From Actinomycetes bacterium (GTDB lineage: Bacteria > Actinomycetota > Acidimicrobiia > Acidimicrobiales > RAAP-2), in NCBI GenBank assembly GCA_021787255.1, contig JAJYMD010000160.1, forward strand, positions 1 to 6,188: a stretch of 6,188 nucleotides of DNA, given 5' to 3'. How positions within the stretch are numbered: position 1 is the first letter of the stretch; every line of letters begins with the position of its first letter. Under the pieces are notes generated by a model, which saw only the letters and a program-made list of their open reading frames with translations, ran no database searches and was not told the origin of the DNA. This document shows positions 1-5,824 of this stretch, in pieces. Both the position numbers and the translations under genes were made by a program.

Positions 1-3000
1 CGCGGGCGGCGGCGGACCGTAGCGGTCGGCCCACTCCTCTGCGATGTCGTCCACGTCGGCGGCGGAGGTCGCCGCCGCGAGACGCCGGTACGCCTCGAGG
101 CGTGCGTCCTCGGCGGGCACGTAGTCGGCGGGGAGGCTCGCGTCGCCAGGCACGTCGAGCGAGACCGACGGGGGGGCGGGCCGAGGCACGCCTCGCGCCT
201 CGGCCACCGCCTCGGCCACCATCTGGACGTACAGGTCGTAGCCGACGGCGGCGATGTGGCCCGACTGTGTCGAACCGAGCAGGTTCCCCGCGCCGCGGAT
301 CTCGAGGTCGCGCATCGCGATCTTGAAGCCTGCACCGAGCTCGGTGTGCTCGCCGATGGTCCGTAGCCGCTCGTAGGCCTGCTCGGTCAGCACCCGGTCG
401 GCGGGATGGAAGAGGTACGCGTACGCACGCTGGTTGCCTCGGCCGACCCGTCCCCTGATCTGGTGGAGCTGGCCGAGGCCGAGCGTGTCGGCACGGTCGA
501 CGACGAGGGTGTTCACCGAGGGCATGTCGATGCCCGACTCGATGATCGTGGTGCACACGAGCACGTCGAACTTGCGCTCGGAGAAGTCGAGGACCACCTG
601 CTCGAGGCTGCCCTCGTCCATCTGGCCGTGCGCGACGGCGACGCGGGCCTCGGGCACGATCGAACGCAGCCTGCTCGCGACCGCGTCGATGTCCGCCACG
701 CGGTTGTGCACGAAGAAGACCTGGCCTTCTCGGAGCAGCTCCCGGCGGATCGCCTCTGAGACCGCGGCGTCCTCGTACTCGCCGACGTAGGTGAGGATGG
801 GCCGGCGGTCCGAAGGCGGGGTGTTCACGAGCGACAGGTCGCGGATGCCCGTGAGCGCCATCTCGAGGGTCCTGGGGATCGGGTTCGCGCTGAGGGTGAG
901 CACGTCGACGCCCTCGGCGACGCGCTTCACGGCCTCCTTGTGCGTGACGCCGAAGCGCTGCTCCTCGTCGACCACGAGCAGCCCGAGGTCCTTGAAGCGC
1001 ACGTCTTGGCCGAGCAGGCGGTGCGTGCCGACAACGACGTCGACCGAACCGTCCGCGAGGCCTTCGACGACCTTCTTCGCCTGGGCAGGCGAGAGGAACC
1101 GGCTCAGCAGCTCGACCCTCACCGGGAACCCGGCGTAGCGGTCCGAGAACGTTTGGTAGTGCTGGCTCGCGAGCAGCGTGGTCGGCACGAGGACCGCCGC
1201 CTGCTTCCCGTCCTGCACCGCCTTGAAGACGGCGCGCACCGCGACCTCGGTCTTGCCGAAGCCGACGTCGCCGCAGACGAGGCGGTCCATGGGCCTCGGC
1301 AGCTCCATGTCGGCCTTCACCTCGGCGATCGCGCGCAGCTGGTCCTGGGTCTCGGTGTAGGGGAACGAAGACTCGAGCTCGTGCTGCCAGGGCGAGTCGG
1401 GGGCGAACGCGTGGCCCTCCACCTCGAGACGTCGCCGGTAGAGCGCGACCAGCTCCTGGGCCACCTCGCCGGCCGCCGCGCGCGCCTTGGAACGGGCGCG
1501 CTGCCAGTCCGCGCCCCCCATCTTGGAGAGCACCGGCGACTCGCCCCCGCTGTAGGGGGTCACGGCTTCGATCTGGTCCACCGGCAGGTAGAGGCGGTCG
1601 CTGCCGCGGAACTCGAGCACGAGGTAGTCGCGCGTCGTGCCGGCGACCGTGCGGGTGGTCATGCCCGCGTAGCGGGCGACCCCGTGCTGGCGGTGGACGA
1701 CGTAGCTGCCGGGGCCCAGGTCGTCGAAGAACCCGTCGGTCGGTCGGACCCTCGGGCGTGCTCGGCGGTGCACGGCACGCCTGCCCGTCACGTCGGTCTC
1801 GGAGAGCACCGCGACGCGTGCCTCTGGGACGGAGAAGCCGGCGGAGAGCGGCGCCGTCACCACCTGCACACCTGGACGCGCCAACGCGCGCTCGGCCACC
1901 GGCGCGGCGAGGCCCTCCTCGGCGAGCACCCCCGAGAGCCGCGCGGCACCGAGCGTGCTGCCCGAGCACAGCGTGACGGAGAACCGCTCCTCGACCAGCG
2001 CGCGCACCTGACGGGCGAGGCGGGCTGCGTCGCCGGCCACGTGCTCGAAGCCGCGCACCGTGACCGAAGCGGTCTCGGGGGAGTCGGCGACCGGGACGAC
2101 GGCGAGCGACCCGGCCTTCGTCCTGGCGAGCAGGCGCTCGAAGGGGAGGTGGAGACGGGGAAAGCCAGAGCCTGCCCCGTCCTCGCCGTCCTCGCCGGGC
2201 GCGGCCGCGTGGCCGGCCTCTTCATCGCGCCGTGCTGCGGCGCGTGGACGGGCTGCGCCCCAGGTCGTCGCAAGCGTGTCGGCGAGAGCGGCCTCCTCGG
2301 CGACGACCTCGAGCGCTCGGTCCCGGACCCGGCGCGGCTCGATCACGACCACCTGCGCGTGCTCGTCCAAGAGGTCGGTGACGAGCTCTTCGTCGGGTTG
2401 GAGCCACGGCAGCCACGACTCCATCCCGTCGAAGGGCTCACCCCGGGCGAGCCGGTCCCAGTTCCGGCGCCCCCAAGGCGCTTCGTCAGCGAGCCGCGCC
2501 GCGCGAGCCCGGACCTCTTCGGTCAGCACGAGCTCGCGGCAGCCGTAGATCACCACGGCGTCGAGCGCACCCGTCGAGCGTTGGTCGGCCACGTCGAAGG
2601 TGGTGAGCCGGTCCACCTCGTCGCCGAAGAGGTCGATGCGCACCGGGAGCTCGGAGGTGGAAGGGAAGACGTCGACGATGCCGCCGCGCACGGCGAGCTC
2701 GCCCCGGTGCTCGACCTGGGGCTCGCGCCGGTAGCCCGCGGCCACGAGCCGCGACACTGCGGCGGCGGCGTCGAGGGCGGCTCCGCGGCGAACGACGAGC
2801 GGCGCGCCGATCTCGCGCCAGGGTGCGAGGCGCTGGAGGAGCGCGCGTACCGACCCCACCACGATCGCGGGCCATCGAGCGTCCGGCGCTCCCGCCTGCG
2901 TGCTGCCGGCCAGCCGCCAGAGCACCGCCAGCCGCTGGCCCATCGTCGCGACATCCGGGCTCACCCGCTCGAAGGGGAGCGTCTCCCACGCGGGAAGCCG

Positions 3001-3342
3001 CACCACCGGCTCGGACAGGTCGCCGGCGACTCTCGGCTCGTGCTCGGTGCCGTCGGCGGTGCCACCGCCTGCGAGATCGTCGGCCGCCACGAAGCAGGCG
3101 AGGTCGGCGGCGAACCGCTCGGCCTCCGCCTCCGTCGCGGTCACGACCAACACCGGGCGCCGATCGGAGAGCCGCGCGAGACCGGCGACCGCGAAGGGCT
3201 GCGCCGGGCCGGCGACGGCAAGGGTCGCGGCGGGCACGCCGACGACCCGGGCGAGCGACGGCACGTGGCGCAGCGCGCCGGCCAGCGCCGCGAGGGGCGC
3301 ACGGCGCGCGCCCGCCGCTACGCGTCGCTCGTCAGCCGTCAC
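1..3342 (-). CDS. mfd: Transcription-repair coupling factor Mfd, 3' end cut by window edge
   Basis: Mfd is a cytoplasmic ATP-dependent DNA translocase that pushes stalled RNA polymerase off damaged DNA and recruits UvrA for nucleotide excision repair. The frame is open from GTG 3342 to position 1 (1114 codons). Visible parts, in order: UvrB-like N-terminal region with RLPAWETLPFERVSP (about residues 120-135) and CRELVLT (about 268-274); an Ala/Gly/acidic linker (about 361-396); the RNA-polymerase-interacting domain with SYVVHRQHG (546-554); Walker A GDVGFGKTE (691-699, Lys697); LVPTTLLASQHY (Ia); VVGTH; DEEQRFGV (792-799); motif III SANPIPRT (818-825), where SAT/TAT is usual; ESGIDMPSVNT; and motif VI QLHQIRGRVGR (958-968). 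The last about 55 residues start the C-terminal TRCF domain, so perhaps 80-100 residues are missing at the left. GTG 3342 is the first possible start after an in-frame stop and overlaps the end of pth by 11 bp. This suggests translational coupling, as no good Shine-Dalgarno is seen. Family assignment is very secure; the exact start is likely but unproven. Confidence 0.97.
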   Translation of the reverse strand, partial: MTADERRVAAGARRAPLAALAGALRHVPSLARVVGVPAATLAVAGPAQPFAVAGLARLSDRRPVLVVTATEAEAERFAADLACFVAADDLAGGGTADGTEHEPRVAGDLSEPVVRLPAWETLPFERVSPDVATMGQRLAVLWRLAGSTQAGAPDARWPAIVVGSVRALLQRLAPWREIGAPLVVRRGAALDAAAAVSRLVAAGYRREPQVEHRGELAVRGGIVDVFPSTSELPVRIDLFGDEVDRLTTFDVADQRSTGALDAVVIYGCRELVLTEEVRARAARLADEAPWGRRNWDRLARGEPFDGMESWLPWLQPDEELVTDLLDEHAQVVVIEPRRVRDRALEVVAEEAALADTLATTWGAARPRAAARRDEEAGHAAAPGEDGEDGAGSGFPRLHLPFERLLARTKAGSLAVVPVADSPETASVTVRGFEHVAGDAARLARQVRALVEERFSVTLCSGSTLGAARLSGVLAEEGLAAPVAERALARPGVQVVTAPLSAGFSVPEARVAVLSETDVTGRRAVHRRARPRVRPTDGFFDDLGPGSYVVHRQHGVARYAGMTTRTVAGTTRDYLVLEFRGSDRLYLPVDQIEAVTPYSGGESPVLSKMGGADWQRARSKARAAAGEVAQELVALYRRRLEVEGHAFAPDSPWQHELESSFPYTETQDQLRAIAEVKADMELPRPMDRLVCGDVGFGKTEVAVRAVFKAVQDGKQAAVLVPTTLLASQHYQTFSDRYAGFPVRVELLSRFLSPAQAKKVVEGLADGSVDVVVGTHRLLGQDVRFKDLGLLVVDEEQRFGVTHKEAVKRVAEGVDVLTLSANPIPRTLEMALTGIRDLSLVNTPPSDRRPILTYVGEYEDAAVSEAIRRELLREGQVFFVHNRVADIDAVASRLRSIVPEARVAVAHGQMDEGSLEQVVLDFSERKFDVLVCTTIIESGIDMPSVNTLVVDRADTLGLGQLHQIRGRVGRGNQRAYAYLFHPADRVLTEQAYERLRTIGEHTELGAGFKIAMRDLEIRGAGNLLGSTQSGHIAAVGYDLYVQMVAEAVAEARGVPRPAPPSVSLDVPGDASLPADYVPAEDARLEAYRRLAAATSAADVDDIAEEWADRYGPPPPA

Positions 3343-3904
3343 CGTTGCACCGGTTCATCGCGGCCTCCACGCCTTCGGTCACGACGATCTCGACCGCGTC
3401 GACGGCGGCCTCGATCGCTCCGTCGAGCAGCTCGCGCTCGGCCCTGCCCGGGCGGCGCAGGACGTAGTCCGCGCCGCGCTGGCTCCCCGGCGGCTTGCCG
3501 ATCCCGATCCGCACGCGCACGAAGTCGACCGTGTGGAGGTGGTCGCGGATCGACTGGAGCCCCTTGTGCCCAGCGAGCCCACCGCCGAGCTTCACCCGGA
3601 TCCGCCCGGGCGGCAGGTCGAGCTCGTCGTGGAGGACGACGAGGCGAGAGGGGTCCTCGACGCCGAAGCGGCGCATGAGCGGCCGCACGGCGGCGCCCGA
3701 CTCGTTCATGTAGGTGCTCGGCACCGCGACCGCCACGGCTGCGGTCCCGATGCGGACCTCCTCGACGACGGCCCGCTGGCCCTTCTCCGGGCGCAGACGG
3801 CCCGTGCCGAAGCGACGCGCAAGCACGCGCGCGGCGTCTGCGCCGACATTGTGCCGCGTGCCCTCGTAGTCGGGTCCGGGGTTCGAGAGGCCCACCACGA
3901 GCAC
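3332..3904 (-). CDS. pth: Peptidyl-tRNA hydrolase (Pth)
   Basis: Pth cleaves the ester bond of peptidyl-tRNAs dropped by ribosomes, recycling tRNA in the cytoplasm. From GTG 3904 the product is 190 residues, close to the family's usual 190-200. It opens with LVVGLSNPG (Asn8, equivalent to E. coli Asn10) and TRHNVG with the catalytic His18 (E. coli His20). It continues with YMNESG (Asn67, equivalent to Asn68) and LHDELDLPPG (Asp93, the conserved acidic residue). The second family signature, normally G-H-N-G, reads GHKGLQSI: Lys114 replaces the substrate-contacting Asn. The remaining active-site residues are intact, so the enzyme is probably functional. The start is uncertain. GTG 3904 has no Shine-Dalgarno, and the frame is open all the way back to the rplY stop, with only a CTG at 3979 as another start candidate. 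The 3' end overlaps the mfd start by 11 bp. The family call is secure; the N-terminus is not. Confidence 0.95.
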   Translation of the reverse strand: MLVVGLSNPGPDYEGTRHNVGADAARVLARRFGTGRLRPEKGQRAVVEEVRIGTAAVAVAVPSTYMNESGAAVRPLMRRFGVEDPSRLVVLHDELDLPPGRIRVKLGGGLAGHKGLQSIRDHLHTVDFVRVRIGIGKPPGSQRGADYVLRRPGRAERELLDGAIEAAVDAVEIVVTEGVEAAMNRCNGDG

Positions 3905-3976
3905 GTCGGCCGGCGTGCCGCGTCGAGGTCCCCGGAGCGCGTCGAGCCCACGGCCGTGCCCGCCGAAGAGCGGCGG

Positions 3977-3991
3977 CAGCGTCTAGCCCTC
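3977..3991 (-). promoter_or_regulatory. Candidate alternative pth start: GAGGG plus CTG
   Basis: On the minus strand GAGGG (3991-3987) lies 7 nt before a CTG (3979-3977), in the pth frame and just after the rplY stop TAG (3985-3983). No ATG, GTG or TTG occurs in the 26 codons between that stop and GTG 3904, and GTG 3904 has no purine-rich site before it. Starting at CTG would add 25 residues (ending RGTPAD before LVVGL) and give a 215-residue Pth. CTG starts are rare, so this is a possibility only. The GAGGG also encodes the last residues of L25, so it could be fortuitous. Confidence 0.3.
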
Positions 3992-4639
3992 GTTCGGCTC
4001 TGCGGGAGCGGAGGGCCCACCGCCCTGCTCGGCCGCCGTCGAGGTGGTCTCGGCCTCCGGGCCCTCCGCGGCCCCGACCTGGACCCTGGGAGGCAGGCCG
4101 GTCACGACCGGGACCTCGTCGTCGAGGTCCGTGGACACGCCCTCGGGGAGCGACAGGTCGCCGACGCGGATCACACCGCCGATCGTGAGCCCCGAGACGT
4201 CCACCTCGACACTGGTCGGGATGTCCTGAGGCTTCGCGTGCACGGTCAGGGAGAACAGCTGCTGGTCGACGTTCCCGTCGCCCCGGTGGACCAACGTGGC
4301 ATCGCCGACGAGGACGATCTGGACGTCCGCGGCGATGACCTCGTCACGCCTCACGATCTGGAAGTCGACGTGGGAGATCGTCCCGCGCACCGGGTGGCGC
4401 TGCAGCTCGCGGGCCATCGTCAGGTACGTCGTGCCACCGACCCGCAGCGAGAACAACGCGTTCGTTCCCGCTTCCCCGGACAGCGCGATGCGAAGGTCTC
4501 TGCCGGAGACCGCCACAGGGACTGGATCGGTCCCGTGGCCGTAGACGATCCCTGGGACCTTCCCTGCGGCGCGCAGGCGCCTGGCAGCGCTCGAGCCGAG
4601 TGGCCTGCCGGCCTCGGCGTCCAGGACGATCTCGGGCAT
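3983..4639 (-). CDS. rplY: 50S ribosomal protein L25, CTC/TL5 type
   Basis: L25 binds 5S rRNA in the central protuberance of the large ribosomal subunit. The long form is called CTC after the B. subtilis general stress protein. The product has 218 residues, typical of the long actinobacterial form. The N-terminal 5S-binding beta domain (about 1-92) includes RRLRAAGKVPGIVYGHG (20-36) and ARELQRHPVRG (76-86). HVDFQIVRRDEV (90-101) leads into the C-terminal TL5/CTC domain (about 95-186, with DVSGLTIGGVIRVGDLSLP at 147-165). A low-complexity acidic tail rich in Ala, Gly, Glu and Pro (about 190-218) closes the protein. The start at ATG 4639 is fixed by a strong AAGGAG six bases upstream. The frame is also open back to a GTG at 4753, but that would add 38 residues that do not look like L25. 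The gene sits 194 bp after prs and is followed by pth in the same frame. Confidence 0.96.
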   Translation of the reverse strand: MPEIVLDAEAGRPLGSSAARRLRAAGKVPGIVYGHGTDPVPVAVSGRDLRIALSGEAGTNALFSLRVGGTTYLTMARELQRHPVRGTISHVDFQIVRRDEVIAADVQIVLVGDATLVHRGDGNVDQQLFSLTVHAKPQDIPTSVEVDVSGLTIGGVIRVGDLSLPEGVSTDLDDEVPVVTGLPPRVQVGAAEGPEAETTSTAAEQGGGPSAPAEPNEG

Positions 4640-4645
4640 GGAGGT

Positions 4646-4651
4646 CTCCTT
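4646..4651 (-). promoter_or_regulatory. Shine-Dalgarno of rplY
   Basis: AAGGAG on the minus strand lies 6 nt before ATG 4639. It is the best ribosome-binding site in the window, and it decides the rplY start against the in-frame upstream GTG at 4753. A strong site fits a ribosomal protein gene. Confidence 0.85.
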
Positions 4652-4708
4652 CGGGGGAACCTTGGGGCGTACCGCCAATGTCACCGTCGGCGCCGTGCTG
4701 CCTGCGAT

Positions 4709-4738
4709 CCAGACGAGTACGGACCAGACGAGTACGGA
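4709..4738 (-). repeat. Perfect 15-bp tandem repeat, two copies, upstream of rplY
   Basis: The unit CCAGACGAGTACGGA (plus strand) occurs at 4709-4723 and again at 4724-4738 without mismatch. It lies 70-99 bases before the rplY start and just downstream of the candidate -10 box, so it would be in the 5' untranslated leader if that promoter is real. Read in the rplY frame it encodes a repeated five-residue unit (SVLVW), but the upstream extension is probably not translated. It may be a protein- or RNA-binding site, or simply a recent slippage duplication. Confidence 0.9.
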
Positions 4739-4756
4739 CGACGGGACCAGCACGCC

Positions 4757-4762
4757 AGCCTA
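4757..4762 (-). promoter_or_regulatory. Candidate -10 box for the rplY-pth-mfd unit
   Basis: TAGGCT on the minus strand fits the actinobacterial housekeeping -10 consensus TANNNT and is the only such match I found in the 194-bp gap before rplY. It would place the transcript start near 4750 with a leader of about 110 nt. No convincing TTGAC-like -35 is seen at the right distance, where the sequence is almost pure G and C. The box lies within a short inverted repeat, CACGC/GCGTG (4751-4755 and 4763-4767), which could be an operator or chance. The rest of the gap (4763-4833) is a GC-rich stretch with short self-complementary patches but no U-tract, so I do not call a terminator after prs. Confidence 0.3.
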
Positions 4763-4833
4763 GCGTGGCCGCGGGCCGCCCCCCCGCACGGGCGCCGCCG
4801 CCCCTCCCCGGCGAGCGCACGCCGTCGGGTGAG

Positions 4834-5814
4834 TCAGGTGAGGTTGTCGCCCCCGAAGATCTCCGAGACGGAGGTGTCCTCGAAGACCGCGTCCAGCGCG
4901 TCCGCGATCACCTTCGCGACGGAGAGCACCTCGAGCTTGTCGAACACGCGGTCCTCGGGGACCGGCAGCGTGTCCGTCACGACCACCCGCGAGATGGGCG
5001 AGGACTTCAGGCGGTCTGCCGCGGGGTCCGAGAGGAGGCCGTGGGTCGCCATCGCCCAGAGGTCGGACGCTCCCGAGTCGGCGAGCAGCTCTGCCGCCGC
5101 TGCCACCGTCCCCGCGGTGTCGATCATGTCGTCGATGATCACGCAACGACGCCCGGCGACGTCGCCGACCACGTGGCGAGCCTCGACGTGGTTCGCGACG
5201 TTGCCAGGACGCGTCTTGTGCACGAGCGCGAGGTCGGCTCCGAGGTGCTGGCTGTACCGCTCGGCGACCTTCACGCGGCCGGCGTCGGGCGCCACGACGA
5301 CGATGTCCGCCGTGCAGTCGACGACGTTCGCCCGCAGGTAGCCCTCGAGCACCGGGGTCGCCGTGAGATGGTCGAACGGCACGTCGAAGAAGCCCTGGAT
5401 CTGGCCGGAGTGCAGGTCGACGCTCACGACGCGGTCCGCCCCCGCCGCGGACAGCATGTCCGCGACGAGCTTGGCCGTGATGGGCTCCCTTCCCGCCGAC
5501 TTGCGATCCTGGCGGGAGTAGCCGTAGTACGGGCAGACGGCGGTGACCCGCTCCGCGGAGGCCCGCTTGGCCGCGTCGATCATGATCAGCTGCTCCATGA
5601 GCGTGTCGTTGACCGGCCTGCAGTGGGTCTGGACGATGAAGACGTCGCAGCCGCGTACCGACGCGTCGTAGCGGCAGTGGATCTCCCCGTTCGCGAACTC
5701 CCGCAGGTTCGCCTCGCTCAGCTCGACCCCGAGATGCGCCGCCATCTGCTGCGCGAGCGCAGGGTGCGAGCGTCCAGACACGAGGACGAGCCGGCGCCGC
5801 GGGATGAGCTCCAC
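4834..5814 (-). CDS. prs: Ribose-phosphate pyrophosphokinase (PRPP synthetase), class I
   Basis: This cytoplasmic enzyme transfers pyrophosphate from ATP to ribose 5-phosphate, making PRPP for nucleotide, histidine and tryptophan synthesis. The product has 326 residues, near the family's 310-330. Motifs run in order: FANGEI (40-45); PVNDTLMEQLIMIDAAKRA (67-85); PYYGYSRQDRK (95-105); DLHSGQIQGFFDVP (133-146), with the His that binds ATP-Mg; the flexible catalytic loop HKTRPG (199-204, Lys200 and Arg202); and the PRPP-binding loop VIIDDMIDTAGT (225-236). All key residues are present, so it should be active. HKTR and VVGDVAGR resemble mycobacterial PrsA. The start is GTG 5814, 10 bp after the glmU-like stop and without a clear Shine-Dalgarno, so translation is probably coupled to the gene upstream. 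The neighbour makes UDP-sugar precursors, a pairing conserved in many Gram-positives. Confidence 0.97.
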   Translation of the reverse strand: MELIPRRRLVLVSGRSHPALAQQMAAHLGVELSEANLREFANGEIHCRYDASVRGCDVFIVQTHCRPVNDTLMEQLIMIDAAKRASAERVTAVCPYYGYSRQDRKSAGREPITAKLVADMLSAAGADRVVSVDLHSGQIQGFFDVPFDHLTATPVLEGYLRANVVDCTADIVVVAPDAGRVKVAERYSQHLGADLALVHKTRPGNVANHVEARHVVGDVAGRRCVIIDDMIDTAGTVAAAAELLADSGASDLWAMATHGLLSDPAADRLKSSPISRVVVTDTLPVPEDRVFDKLEVLSVAKVIADALDAVFEDTSVSEIFGGDNLT

Positions 5815-5824
5815 GCCGCTGACG

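Noticed and set aside
2155..2280. Ala/Gly/Asp-rich stretch in Mfd (about residues 355-396) as a possible inserted element
   Set aside because: It keeps the reading frame, has no repeats or flanking direct duplications, and falls in a loop region between conserved parts, so it is best read as a variable linker.
940..3678. A 912-codon open frame on the plus strand antisense to mfd and pth
   Set aside because: It is the mirror of codon bias in GC-rich genes. Its translation is rich in Arg, Ala, Gly and His without recognisable domains, and the minus strand carries full Mfd motifs over the same bases.
4640..4753. N-terminal extension of L25 from GTG 4753 (38 extra residues including a repeated SVLVW)
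   Set aside because: A strong Shine-Dalgarno directs initiation at ATG 4639, where L25 homology begins. The hydrophobic extension makes no sense for a ribosomal protein.
4763..4833. Possible intrinsic terminator after prs
   Set aside because: The stretch can form several short GC-rich stems, but none is followed by a U-rich run and none stands out in this composition.
2900..5341. An 813-codon plus-strand open frame across pth, rplY and prs
   Set aside because: It runs antisense through three well-recognised genes and their intergenic gap, has no domain and no convincing ribosome-binding site. It is a high-GC shadow.
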